Source: Roseovarius nanhaiticus (GTDB taxonomy: Bacteria; Pseudomonadota; Alphaproteobacteria; Rhodobacterales; Rhodobacteraceae). Taken from it: a DNA stretch of 64,000 nucleotides. Of this stretch, positions 9,096 through 17,621 are shown piece by piece. The notes below the pieces were generated by a model, which was given only the letters and a program-made list of their open reading frames with translations, searched no databases and was not told the DNA's origin. Position 1 is the stretch's first letter, and each line of letters starts with the position of its first letter. The position numbers and the translations under genes were made by a program. The stretch lies in NCBI RefSeq assembly GCF_900156535.1, contig NZ_FTNV01000002.1, positions 186,001 through 250,000 on the forward strand, in the 5' to 3' direction.

Positions 9096-10574
9096 ATGGA
9101 TATCGCCCTGATCCAGACGCACCCCTGTGATCTGATCCAGCTTCTCAAGACATTGCGCACCAAACTGCCGCGCGCCCTTGTTGATCGCGTCAGCGATCTG
9201 GACCTCACTCCAGATGCCGATCTGCCCCGGCAAATCGGACATCTGCCGGATGCGACCGAGGAAGAGGAGGCGCGGCTGATCGCCGCGCTCGATGCGCTGG
9301 GAGAGAAGGCGCTGCAAGTGCAGCGCGGGACACTTGTCGTCCAGATCGCGCCCGCCGAGGTCCGGATGGAGACACGGATGGATATCGGGGCCATCGTCGA
9401 TCTGCTCCGCCCCGATCTGGCGCATGTCGGCGCCCTGCCGCGCGGCGCGGCCGAGGATATCTGGAAAACGGTTCTCGAGCGCACCGCCAGCGGCGTCCCT
9501 TTTCCACAGGAAGGCTACGAGGGCGAGCACGCCAAGGCCTATGCCAGCATCATTCAGCAGTTCGACGGCTTCGTGCCGCATGAGGATGGCGGCCGCCATC
9601 TCAAGCCTTCGGACATGGATCGCCTCAAGCGCCATAGGATCAAACGACATGTGTGGACTGAGGTTACAGCCGATCTGCACGAGATCCTGACCCATTTTGT
9701 GGTCGCGCGCGAATGGCTGGATTCAGGCGGCAAGCTGCGCAACTACACGCGCGACCAGATGTTCGCCAAGTTGGGTTTCATGGTGGATCTGAACAATAAA
9801 TACGGGCTCTGCAAAGAGAGCGCGAAAGTGCCGTTATCCCTCGACATCGCAGCTGCCATAACCGGCAAATTGCTGATGGTGGCCAACCCGTCCGTCGGCT
9901 TTGCGTTCGGCATGCTCTGGAAGGTCGTCGCGGCTCAGAGGCCCGGGGGCGGCGAGGTCAAGGCAAAGATCGCCGAGATGCATGCGGCGCTGTTCGAGGT
10001 ATTCGAACAGACCATCCAGACGCTAGAGCAAGCGCTGATCGCGTTGGTCGCCGATTGGGGAAACCTTATCACTTTTGTTGCCGCAACCCAGAGCGGCGCG
10101 ATAGACTGGCCAGACGATGCCATGCCGTTGCGGCGTGCGCATGCCGTCGGCTATCACACCGCCTGCCTGATGACCCTGATGAAGCTGAAATCGGATACCG
10201 AAACCTATAAATCCAGCCTCGACAGTCACATGTGGGGGGTCGTGCAATACAGCCAGCAGTGCAGCGCCACAAAGCGGCATTACGAAGAAGGCAAGGGCAT
10301 ATTACGTGGCAAATCGACCGAGCCGGACTGTCTTGGCGGGCGGTGGAATTACAGTTGGTTCTTCGGCAACGTCCACACATCCCCCGGCAGCGGCTACGGC
10401 CCGCCCCCGCCCAAGATCAAACTGGCCCCGGCGGCGCTGGCCAACAAGCTGTTCCTCGATGGCACGGATAGCGATCCGGGACTGGGGCTCTCGACGCATT
10501 TCTTCGACAAGCCGGACACGCGCGCAGCGTGGCAGCTCCATTCGGTGCGCACCAAACTGGCCGGCACGATCTGA
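9096..10574 (+). CDS. Unrecognised 492-residue protein
   Basis: I do not recognise this family. Starting at the ATG at 9096 (AAAGG about 10 bases upstream), the product is 492 residues, without signal peptide. Residues 1-245 are largely helical and charged. One weakly hydrophobic stretch at about 248-280 is flanked by predicted helices (to about 330). The last third contains scattered cysteines (C357, C389, C412), an aromatic WNYSWFF motif near 417 and a Pro-run at 436-439. It is a single-gene unit between the tlpA terminator and lldD. A soluble protein able to insert a helical hairpin is conceivable but unproven. Confidence 0.6.
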   Translation: MDIALIQTHPCDLIQLLKTLRTKLPRALVDRVSDLDLTPDADLPRQIGHLPDATEEEEARLIAALDALGEKALQVQRGTLVVQIAPAEVRMETRMDIGAIVDLLRPDLAHVGALPRGAAEDIWKTVLERTASGVPFPQEGYEGEHAKAYASIIQQFDGFVPHEDGGRHLKPSDMDRLKRHRIKRHVWTEVTADLHEILTHFVVAREWLDSGGKLRNYTRDQMFAKLGFMVDLNNKYGLCKESAKVPLSLDIAAAITGKLLMVANPSVGFAFGMLWKVVAAQRPGGGEVKAKIAEMHAALFEVFEQTIQTLEQALIALVADWGNLITFVAATQSGAIDWPDDAMPLRRAHAVGYHTACLMTLMKLKSDTETYKSSLDSHMWGVVQYSQQCSATKRHYEEGKGILRGKSTEPDCLGGRWNYSWFFGNVHTSPGSGYGPPPPKIKLAPAALANKLFLDGTDSDPGLGLSTHFFDKPDTRAAWQLHSVRTKLAGTI

Positions 10575-10645
10575 GCCATCTCTTGCCCCCGCTGCATTGC
10601 TGCGGGATAGATGGGCGCGTCTGCCATCCAGCCGGAGCGCCCGCC

Positions 10646-11809
10646 ATGCCCGTGATCACGAATATCCAGGACCTCAAGGACATCTACCGCCGTCGCGTGC
10701 CGCGCATGTTCTACGACTATTGCGAATCGGGCAGCTGGACCGAGCAGACCTTTCGCGCCAACACCTCCGACTTCAGCGAGATCCTTTTGCGCCAGCGCGT
10801 CGCCATCGACATGGCGGGCCGCTCGACCGCCAGCCAGATGATCGGGCAGGACGTCGCGATGCCCGTCGCCCTCGCGCCCGTGGGCCTGACCGGCATGCAA
10901 AGCGCCGATGGCGAGATCAAGGCCGCCCGCGCCGCCGAGAAATTCGGCGTGCCCTTCACGCTCAGCACCATGTCCATCTGCTCGATCGAGGACGTGGCCG
11001 AGAACACCACCAAGCCGTTCTGGCTACAGGTCTATACTCTGCTCGACGATGACTACATGCAGCGCCTCTTTGACCGCGCGAAGGCAGCGAAATGCAGCGC
11101 GGCGGTGATCACCGTCGATCTGCAAATGCTGGGCCAACGGCACAAGGACATCAAAAACGGCCTTTCGGCCCCGCCCAAGCTGACCCCAAGCAGCATCGCC
11201 AACATGGCGACCAAGGCGCGCTGGGGGCTTGAGATGTTGGGGACCAAGCGACGCAGCTTCGGCAATATCGTGGGTCATGTGAAAGCGGTCAAAGACCCCT
11301 CAGATCTGGCAAACTGGACGAACGAGGCCTTCGATCAATCGCTTGACTGGGATCGCATCCGCCAGTTCCGCAAGATGTGGGACGGCCCATTGATCATCAA
11401 GGGCATCATCGATCCGCGTGATTCGGTCGAAGCGCTGAACGTGGGCGCCGATGCCATTATCGTCAGCAACCATGGCGGGCGCCAACTCGACGGCGCGCTT
11501 AGCTCGATCCGGGCGCTGCCGCAGATCCTCGATGCGGTGGGTGGCAAGATCGAGGTGCATCTCGACAGCGGCATCCGCTCGGGCCAGGACGTGCTCAAGG
11601 CGCTCGCCATGGGCGCCACCGGCACCTATATCGGGCGCGCCTATATCTACGGCCTCGGCGCGATGGGCGAGGCCGGCGTGACCCGCGCGCTCGAGGTGAT
11701 CCACAAGGAGCTGGACGTCTCGATGGCCTTTTGCGGGCACCGCGATATCCGGGGCGTCGACCGCGATATCCTGATGATCCCCAAGGGTTTCTCGGACGGC
11801 TGGCAGTAA
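10646..11809 (+). CDS. lldD: FMN-dependent L-lactate dehydrogenase / alpha-hydroxy acid oxidase
   Basis: FMN enzyme that oxidises L-lactate (or a related 2-hydroxy acid) to the keto acid, feeding electrons to the respiratory chain. The 387-residue product carries the family active-site motif SNHGGRQLDGA with catalytic His276 and Arg279, matching His275 of E. coli LldD. The N-terminal FYDYCESG-SWTE region and the FMN phosphate loop (HLDSGIRSG) are also present. The start at 10646 has GGAG about 10 bases upstream; the earlier ATG at 10529 lies in the preceding gene. No lactate permease or regulator is adjacent, so substrate specificity is inferred. Confidence 0.88.
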   Translation: MPVITNIQDLKDIYRRRVPRMFYDYCESGSWTEQTFRANTSDFSEILLRQRVAIDMAGRSTASQMIGQDVAMPVALAPVGLTGMQSADGEIKAARAAEKFGVPFTLSTMSICSIEDVAENTTKPFWLQVYTLLDDDYMQRLFDRAKAAKCSAAVITVDLQMLGQRHKDIKNGLSAPPKLTPSSIANMATKARWGLEMLGTKRRSFGNIVGHVKAVKDPSDLANWTNEAFDQSLDWDRIRQFRKMWDGPLIIKGIIDPRDSVEALNVGADAIIVSNHGGRQLDGALSSIRALPQILDAVGGKIEVHLDSGIRSGQDVLKALAMGATGTYIGRAYIYGLGAMGEAGVTRALEVIHKELDVSMAFCGHRDIRGVDRDILMIPKGFSDGWQ

Positions 11810-11886
11810 GCCCCGCCCAGACGCGCCGGAACGATAGCCCCCGCCCCGCGTTGCATCTTATCGTCAGTCAACAGGGAGACACGATC

Positions 11887-12549
11887 ATGCCGGCAAAAGG
11901 CAAGACGGGCAGCCGCAACCGAGTCGCGCAGGCGGCAGAGCGGCCATGGCTCCTGATCGTGTGCGGCGTGCTGGGCCTTGGCGGCTGCGCGGCCCTCATC
12001 ATCGGCACGCTGGTCGCTCCGATCTATGTGCCGAACCATGATTGGGTCGCCGATACGATCAGCGATCTGGCCGCAGGCCGTTGGGAGATCCTGATGGATG
12101 TCGCGCTCTACGGCTTTGCCGCCGGGCTGATGGGCACCTCCATCGCCGCCGCGCACGCGCATCTGGGCAAAACGGGCTGGAGCGTCGGTGTGATGTCCCT
12201 GGCCTTTCTGGCCGCCATCGTCGTCATCATCGGGGCGCGGAATGAGTATGGCGATAACGACAATGAGGGTGTCGTCATCCATATCTACCTCGTCTACGCG
12301 ATGGGCGCGCTCTTCGCGCTGCTCAGCGCCGTGATGCAAGCGGGTCTGCGCGCCTCGGGACATCAACGGGCGAGCTGGTGGATCATCGCGCTCGGCATCG
12401 GATGGGCGATCATGTCGCCGGTCTTTCTGATGTCGTCCACCTCCATAGACGGGCTGCTGGAGCGAATTCTCGGCCTCTTCGCGTGCGGAATGATCGTGGT
12501 GCTCTCGCTCGTCTTCCTGCGGCGCGGCTTGGATTGCAGGGAGGGCTGA
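11887..12549 (+). CDS. DUF998-like integral membrane protein
   Basis: 220-residue protein with six or so hydrophobic segments (about 22-45, 75-95, 102-120, 138-158, 168-188 and 193-212), resembling the DUF998 family. The motif NHDWVADTISDLAAG after the first helix is typical. A GGGAG ribosome site precedes the ATG at 11887; the frame upstream to 11731 overlaps lldD and is rejected. It is followed by a DUF421 gene after three bases and they probably share a transcript. The function is unknown. Confidence 0.7.
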   Translation: MPAKGKTGSRNRVAQAAERPWLLIVCGVLGLGGCAALIIGTLVAPIYVPNHDWVADTISDLAAGRWEILMDVALYGFAAGLMGTSIAAAHAHLGKTGWSVGVMSLAFLAAIVVIIGARNEYGDNDNEGVVIHIYLVYAMGALFALLSAVMQAGLRASGHQRASWWIIALGIGWAIMSPVFLMSSTSIDGLLERILGLFACGMIVVLSLVFLRRGLDCREG

Positions 12550-12552
12550 CGC

Positions 12553-13083
12553 ATGGACTACATCATCATCGCGGGCCAGACCCTTCTGGCCATCGTCGCG
12601 GTCATCGTACTGGCACGGCTCAATGGGCTGCGCTCCTTCTCCAAGATGTCGAGTTTCGATTTCGCGCTCACCGTCGCTGCCGGCTCGGTCCTTGCCACGA
12701 TGATGACCAGCGCCGAGACACCTTGGCCCGGCCTGGTGGCGCTGACGGTTCTCTTTGCCGCGCGCTACGTGATTTCAGCGGCGCGCCGGCACTGGATGTG
12801 GGCGCAGAAACTGACCGACAACAAGCCCTTGATGCTCTACTACGAGGGCGAATTGCTGGAGGATAACCTCACCATCGCCCGCGTCACCCGCGCCGATCTG
12901 CGCGCCAAGCTGCGCGAGGCGAACGCCATCAGCGAAGGCTGCGTGCGCGCGGTGGTGATGGAGGCGACCGGCGATGTCAGCGTCCTGCATGGCGAGACGC
13001 TGGACCCGGACCTGCTGAAAGGGGTCTCGTGGGGGCGCGCCGCGCCGCCCGCCGCCCTTCGCGAGCAGTTGAAAGGGCACTGA
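12553..13083 (+). CDS. DUF421 (YetF-like) membrane protein
   Basis: 176-residue protein. Three N-terminal membrane segments (about 3-22, 32-50 and 55-75) contain the family hallmark R-x-x-G-L-R-S-F-S-K-M-S-S-F-D-F. A small cytoplasmic domain with KPLMLYYEG and the repeated-turn motif of YetF-type proteins follows. It starts three bases after the DUF998-like gene. YetF-like proteins are linked in other bacteria to envelope stress and spore germination, but no biochemical role can be assigned here. Confidence 0.85.
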   Translation: MDYIIIAGQTLLAIVAVIVLARLNGLRSFSKMSSFDFALTVAAGSVLATMMTSAETPWPGLVALTVLFAARYVISAARRHWMWAQKLTDNKPLMLYYEGELLEDNLTIARVTRADLRAKLREANAISEGCVRAVVMEATGDVSVLHGETLDPDLLKGVSWGRAAPPAALREQLKGH

Positions 13084-13217
13084 CCCAGTCTGCGCCCGGC
13101 GCCGTGCCCGCACGCACCATTCCCTCTTTCCATCCCGGTATAAATCCTCTATGCGGGCGGCTTCACGCGGGGCTACAGCCTTGGAGGAGCCCCGCCCTTA
13201 TCTGATGGAGACTACAC

Positions 13218-13889
13218 ATGGCTGGAGAAATTCCTGATCTTCACGCCCAGGAACGCACGGGGACAGGCAAGGGCGCCGCTCGTGCAGCGCGCCGCGCTGG
13301 CATGGTTCCGGGTATCGTTTTTGGTGGCGACAAAGATCCGCTCCCGATCAACATCCCCTTCAACGTGCTGCTCAAGCGGCTCAAGCAGGGCCGTTTCAAG
13401 TCGACCCTGTTCAACCTGAAGGTCGAAGGCCAGGAAGACGTCCGCGTCATCTGCCGCGACGTTCAGCGCGACGTGGTCAAGGACCTGCCGACGCACCTGG
13501 ACCTGATGCGCCTGCGCCGCACGACCAAGATCAACCTCTTCATCCCGATCGATTTCCAGCACGAAGACGAGTGCCCGGCCATCGACAAGGGCGGCGTGCT
13601 GACGACGATTCGCGGCGAAGTCGAGCTGCTGGTGACGGCAGGCGACATCCCCGAGACGCTGACGGTCGATCTGCGCAAGCTTGAGAATATCGGTGACACG
13701 ATCACGATCTCTGACATCACCCTGCCCGACGGCGCAGAGCTGGTGATCAAGGACCGTGACTTCATGATCTGCAACGTCTCGGCCCCGTCGGCCCTGAAAT
13801 CCGATGCCGAGGAAGAGGACGAGGCAGCCGCCGACGAAGTCCCGACCATCGAGCAGGAAGACGACATCCCGCCCGCCGACAGCGAGTGA
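13218..13889 (+). CDS. rplY: Ribosomal protein L25 / general stress protein Ctc
   Basis: 5S rRNA-binding protein of the large ribosomal subunit, in the long Ctc form. At 223 residues it has an N-terminal L25 domain (about 5-95, with the [17 protein letters not shown] start) and a C-terminal TL5 beta domain (about 100-190). A strongly acidic tail rich in Asp and Glu ends the protein. GGAG lies in the leader about 20 bases upstream. A strong terminator follows the stop, so it is probably transcribed separately from pth, which usually neighbours it in alphaproteobacteria. Confidence 0.95.
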   Translation: MAGEIPDLHAQERTGTGKGAARAARRAGMVPGIVFGGDKDPLPINIPFNVLLKRLKQGRFKSTLFNLKVEGQEDVRVICRDVQRDVVKDLPTHLDLMRLRRTTKINLFIPIDFQHEDECPAIDKGGVLTTIRGEVELLVTAGDIPETLTVDLRKLENIGDTITISDITLPDGAELVIKDRDFMICNVSAPSALKSDAEEEDEAAADEVPTIEQEDDIPPADSE

Positions 13890-13915
13890 TCTCGGATCCC
13901 TTTCGAAGACCAAGG

Positions 13916-13941
13916 AACGCGGCCCCGGTGGCCGCGTTTTT
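13916..13941 (+). terminator. Rho-independent terminator after rplY
   Basis: Perfect 9-bp stem AACGCGGCC / GGCCGCGTT with loop CCGGT and a run of five T, starting 26 bases after the rplY stop. Confidence 0.92.
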
Positions 13942-14028
13942 CGTTTTGCGCGCGGCGCGCTGCGATGTTCCATTCAAATCGGCGCCCGAACCTTGTAGGT
14001 AGGACGCGAACTTGGCAGGAGGCGTCCC

Positions 14029-14736
14029 ATGCTGATCTTTGCGGGGCTGGGGAATCCCGGCGCGAAATATGCGGGCAACCGGCACAATATCGGCTTCATG
14101 GCGCTGGACCAGATCGCGTCAGATCATGGGTTTGGTCCGTGGAAATCCCGGTTTCAGGGTCTTGCCTCGGAAGGCACGCTGGCCGGCGAAAAGGTGCTGC
14201 TGCTCAAGCCCGCGACCTTCATGAACCTCAGCGGTCAATCGGTGGGCGAGGCGATGCGCTTTTTCAAGCTGGAGGCGCCCGATATCACCGTCTTTCATGA
14301 CGAGATCGACCTCGCCCCCGGCAAGGTCCGCGTCAAGGATGGCGGCGGTCACGCGGGCCATAACGGCCTGCGCTCGCTACATCAGCATATCGGCCCCCAT
14401 TACACCCGCGTGCGCATGGGCGTCGGTCATCCGGGCCACAAGGATGCGGTGCCGGGCTATGTCTTGAACGATTTTGCCAAGGCCGACCAAGGCTGGCTGG
14501 ACGACGTGCTGCGCGGATGCTCGGATGGGGCACCGCATCTGGCCGCAGGCGATGGCGGCAAGTTCCAGAACGCCGTCGCCCTGCGCACCGCGCCGCCGCG
14601 CTCTTCCGGCGGGCAAAAGGGTGCGCCCAAACCGCAAGCCGCGCCGAAGATCGCGGCAGACCCGACGCCGAGCGCACCTGAGCCTCAGAGCGACACCCGT
14701 ACTGCGCTCCAACGGCTGGCGGACAAATTTCGTTAG
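14029..14736 (+). CDS. pth: Peptidyl-tRNA hydrolase
   Basis: Recycles tRNA by hydrolysing peptidyl-tRNA that drops off ribosomes. Active-site residues equivalent to E. coli Asn10, His20 and Asp93 are seen as N9, H19 and D91 (the GNPGAKYAGNRHN and FHDEIDL motifs), plus the GGHAGHNGL loop. The first ~185 residues are the catalytic domain. The ~50-residue tail rich in Pro, Ala and Lys is an extension often seen in alphaproteobacteria and is probably disordered. The pairing with rplY is a conserved arrangement. Confidence 0.96.
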   Translation: MLIFAGLGNPGAKYAGNRHNIGFMALDQIASDHGFGPWKSRFQGLASEGTLAGEKVLLLKPATFMNLSGQSVGEAMRFFKLEAPDITVFHDEIDLAPGKVRVKDGGGHAGHNGLRSLHQHIGPHYTRVRMGVGHPGHKDAVPGYVLNDFAKADQGWLDDVLRGCSDGAPHLAAGDGGKFQNAVALRTAPPRSSGGQKGAPKPQAAPKIAADPTPSAPEPQSDTRTALQRLADKFR

Positions 14737-14805
14737 GGGCCAGTGCGCTTGTCGCAGCAGCGCCGGGCGCTAATTTCTGAAGCAGACAAGGGAAGGCAGA
14801 CCGCC

Positions 14806-15192
14806 ATGGAAAAAGACGCCCCGATCAACGTGCTCGGCACGCCGCTCATGCCCTGCTCGACCGCCGATCCGGTCACCGGGTTCTTCCGCGATGGCCATTG
14901 CAACACCTGCGCCGAGGACCGCGGCAGCCATACCGTCTGCGCCGAGATGACGGCCGAATTCCTGGCGTTTTCCAAGTATGTCGGTAACGATCTCAGCACA
15001 CCGCGCCCCGAATTCGGCTTTGCCGGGCTGAAGCCCGGCGATCACTGGTGCCTCTGCGCCGGGCGTTTCGCCCAAGCCCATGACGAAGGCTGCGCCCCGC
15101 GCGTCAACCTCGACGCCACGCACCAGCGCGCCCTCGATGTCGTGCCGCTGGACGTGCTGCGCGCCCATGCGGGCAACCCGCCGGACGCGTAG
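14806..15192 (+). CDS. DUF2237 family protein
   Basis: 128-residue soluble protein of the DUF2237 family, recognised by NVLGTPLMPCS at the start, TGFFRDGHCNTCAEDRGSHTVC in the middle (broken here by family-conserved cysteines) and the closing LKPGDHWCLCAGRF. The cysteine/histidine content suggests metal binding, but this is inference. The ATG at 14806 has GGGAAGG upstream; the frame back to 14743 starts in the pth-proximal gap and is less likely. It converges with a minus-strand gene 9 bases on. Confidence 0.85.
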   Translation: MEKDAPINVLGTPLMPCSTADPVTGFFRDGHCNTCAEDRGSHTVCAEMTAEFLAFSKYVGNDLSTPRPEFGFAGLKPGDHWCLCAGRFAQAHDEGCAPRVNLDATHQRALDVVPLDVLRAHAGNPPDA

Positions 15193-15201
15193 GGCCGCGC
15201 G

Positions 15202-15567
15202 TCAGTAGCGCGGGATATTTTGCATCACAGGCGCCGGCACCCAGACGCTGTAAGCGCCCACCATCATCCACCGCCCTCCGGACGCCATCGCATTGCTACG
15301 GGCGGCGGACATGAGGGCCATGCGCGCCCTCTGGCGGGCGGCGAGTGCCTGCCGTTGCCGCGCGGCGCGGTCAACCCTCAAGGCATGGACGGCAGGGCTC
15401 AAACCAGTCATCCGCACGGCGCCCGAGCCTTGCGAGGATCGTGAAGGCGCTATGGGTCTGGCGCCAGGGAATTCCGCTTCCATCCCCGGCTCGACGCCGT
15501 TCTCGCCAGCGAAGGCACCGCCCGAAAGGACAAACAGCGCCGCGGCAATCATCATGGCTTTTTTCAT
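15202..15567 (-). CDS. Secreted protein of unknown function
   Basis: 121 residues starting MKKAMMIAAAL, with a clear signal peptide cleaved about residue 20 (AFA). The mature part is rich in Ala, Arg and Met and has a central basic helix (about 60-90). No family recognised. It lies 15 bases downstream of the envelope-protein gene at 15583-16431 on the same strand, so the pair is probably one transcript and both products are exported. Confidence 0.65.
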   Translation of the reverse strand: MKKAMMIAAALFVLSGGAFAGENGVEPGMEAEFPGARPIAPSRSSQGSGAVRMTGLSPAVHALRVDRAARQRQALAARQRARMALMSAARSNAMASGGRWMMVGAYSVWVPAPVMQNIPRY

Positions 15568-15582
15568 TTGATGTCTTCCTGC

Positions 15583-16431
15583 TCAGAACAAATCGGTGAT
15601 CGTATAGGACACGGTAAAGATCGCCCGTCGCTCGGGGTGATCCTCGAGCGCGCCGTTGATCCCCATCGACAGGTTCAGCCCGTCCAACTCCGGCACGACG
15701 CGGCTCAGTCCAATGACCGACTCGCGCCCGTTATAGCCCAGCGATCCGCTGAAATTCGGGGTGAACCCGATGCCCAGCCCGCCGAACGCGCCCGTCTTTT
15801 CATTCTCTGTCACGTCGCTGCCGACGCCGAAACTGACAATCACCGGAAAGGCGGGCGCTGCTTCGGGCACCACATGCGTGGCCCAGCTGCCGGTCAGCGA
15901 GGCCGCCGGATCGCCCCGCTCGGCATCACCCCACCCGGCAAGGCCGGTCACGCCGAGGCCGAGGGCAAACGTGCCGAAATCATGATCGCGCCGATGCGAC
16001 AGCTTTAGCGCGAACGAACCGGAATCTCCGAAATCCTCGCTCGAGGTCGAGGTGATATTGGCGATGACATGCGCGTCAAAAGCGTCGCTGCCCGTAGGCA
16101 GGCCCAGCCCCGCAAAGAGCGAGCCGTCGACACTGTCCGCATTGCTTTCCTGCGTCTTGGTCGATCCGCCGACACCAAAGAAAAGCGCGCCGCGCGGTGC
16201 GGCAAAACCCGAGGGGATGCCGGGATGCGCCGCGAACTGCCGCGCCGCATCGACCATGCGGATCTTCTTGATGACGCGGGCCTGCATGGTCGGCGAAAGG
16301 TCTTCGTAATGGACAATATCCGCGCCGACCCCCGGCGCAGTTTGCGCTATGGCGCCCATCGCGCTGACACCAAGTAGGCCCAATGCCAGACCCGAAAGGG
16401 CGGTCCAGCCCCAAACTTTCAGAACGCTCAT
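15583..16431 (-). CDS. Putative outer-membrane beta-barrel protein
   Basis: 282 residues with a signal peptide (about 1-29, ending AIAQ-T). A helical stretch (35-70) is followed by alternating polar/hydrophobic, glycine-rich strands typical of a beta barrel, and a C-terminal phenylalanine (TDLF), which fits outer-membrane assembly. No named family recognised. A weak GAGG precedes the start. It lies downstream of tRNA-Arg and upstream of another secreted protein. A soluble beta-rich periplasmic protein is an alternative. Confidence 0.6.
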   Translation of the reverse strand: MSVLKVWGWTALSGLALGLLGVSAMGAIAQTAPGVGADIVHYEDLSPTMQARVIKKIRMVDAARQFAAHPGIPSGFAAPRGALFFGVGGSTKTQESNADSVDGSLFAGLGLPTGSDAFDAHVIANITSTSSEDFGDSGSFALKLSHRRDHDFGTFALGLGVTGLAGWGDAERGDPAASLTGSWATHVVPEAAPAFPVIVSFGVGSDVTENEKTGAFGGLGIGFTPNFSGSLGYNGRESVIGLSRVVPELDGLNLSMGINGALEDHPERRAIFTVSYTITDLF

Positions 16432-16555
16432 ACTGCCTCGTTTCGCTTTTTCGGCAGTCTAAGCATCAACATCTGGTTGCGGTGAAGCCGCGCAGGCCCA
16501 GTTCTTGGCCACTGTGGCGTCCCCGCAACGCGATTTGGTCAAAGCAAGTGCGATC

Positions 16556-16632
16556 TGGCGATCCCTCGAGGACTCGAACCCCGAACCTGCTGATTAGAAG
16601 TCAGCTGCTCTATCCAGTTGAGCTAAGGGACC
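16556..16632 (-). tRNA. tRNA-Arg (anticodon UCU)
   Basis: Reading the minus strand, the acceptor GGTCCCT pairs with AGGGATC (one G-U pair). A D-arm GCTC/GAGC and an anticodon stem GCTGA/TCAGC with loop CTTCTAA give anticodon TCT, for AGA/AGG arginine codons. The T-arm CGGGG-TTCGAGT-CCTCG follows. The discriminator is G at 16559 and the 3' CCA (16558-16556) is encoded. No integrase or duplicated 3' end is seen next to it. Confidence 0.95.
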
Positions 16633-16674
16633 GCGCGCGCCTTCTCTAGCGCCGGTGCGCGCGCGGCGCAAAGC

Positions 16675-17448
16675 CTAATCCGCACCGAAAGGGTCTTCGG
16701 GGTAGCCCACCCCTTCCAGATAAAGCCCCTGCGGAGGGCAGACCGGCCCGCAGGCCGCGCGATCCGCGGCCTTCAAAGCCGCGCGCACATGCTCGGGCGT
16801 CCACGCGCCCCGCCCCACGCGCTCCAAGCTGCCGACGATACTGCGGACCTGGTTGTGCAGAAAGGACCGCGCGCGCAGGCGAAACTGAAGCTCCGCGCCG
16901 CCCGGCCCCTCGACCCGGTCGATGTCGATCGCGTCCAGCGTCTTGACCGGGCTGGCGGACTGGCACATCGCGGATCGAAACGTGGTGAAGTCATGCAGGC
17001 CGATCAGATGCGCCGCCCCCGCGCGCATCGCGTCCTCGTCCAGATCGTGCGGCACTTGCCAGACCAGCCCCTTGTCATGCGTCACCGGCGCGCGCCGCAT
17101 CGCGAGGCGAAAGAAATAGCGCCGCTCCTGCGCAGAAAACCGTGCGTGCCAATCGCCTGCCACCTGCGCGCAATCGACAATCGCAACCGGCGCGGGCTTA
17201 AGGTGGTAATTCAGCGCCTCCATCAGCCGGAACGGCGCCCAAGGCTTGGCCAGATCGCAATGCGCCACCTGCCCCAGCGCGTGCACGCCCGCATCCGTGC
17301 GTCCGGCGGCGGCGATAGTGTGCGCCCCCGGCTCCAGCCGCGCCAGCGCGGCCTCGACGGCGCCTTGCACCGACGGCTGATCACGCTGGCGCTGCCAGCC
17401 CGCGAAGGGGCCCCCGTGATACTCGACTTTCAGTGCAAATCTCGGCAT
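16675..17448 (-). CDS. truA: tRNA pseudouridine(38-40) synthase
   Basis: Converts uridines 38-40 in the anticodon arm of several tRNAs to pseudouridine. The 257-residue product is typical. The catalytic aspartate is D52 in [14 protein letters not shown]. The N-terminal [18 protein letters not shown] and C-terminal [12 protein letters not shown] motifs fit TruA. It lies immediately upstream of tRNA-Arg on the same strand. Confidence 0.96.
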   Translation of the reverse strand: MPRFALKVEYHGGPFAGWQRQRDQPSVQGAVEAALARLEPGAHTIAAAGRTDAGVHALGQVAHCDLAKPWAPFRLMEALNYHLKPAPVAIVDCAQVAGDWHARFSAQERRYFFRLAMRRAPVTHDKGLVWQVPHDLDEDAMRAGAAHLIGLHDFTTFRSAMCQSASPVKTLDAIDIDRVEGPGGAELQFRLRARSFLHNQVRSIVGSLERVGRGAWTPEHVRAALKAADRAACGPVCPPQGLYLEGVGYPEDPFGAD

Positions 17449-17510
17449 GGCGCCGCCTTACTCCAAATGCCGCCCCTGTAAAAGCATCCTGACCAACGCC
17501 GGCACGTGCT

Positions 17511-17543
17511 TTCATTGTTCTTCAAATACTCTCGCCGAAGGCG
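17511..17543 (+). repeat. Copy of dispersed ATACTC repeat
   Basis: Reads TTCATTGTTC-TTC-AAATACTC followed by the mini-hairpin CGCC-GAA-GGCG. It lies between the truA and ycjX starts. It is almost identical to 25768-25800 and 59208-59240. Confidence 0.75.
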
Positions 17544-17621
17544 ATCCCGCCCCCTGCCACTGGAATCCGGCGCATGCCGCCGTTATCTATGGTCGCAAGG
17601 CATCACGGAAAGGGCCGCGCA

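Noticed and set aside
16556-16632. tRNA-Arg as an integration site for a mobile element
   Set aside because: No integrase, no repeated tRNA 3' end and only housekeeping genes on both sides.
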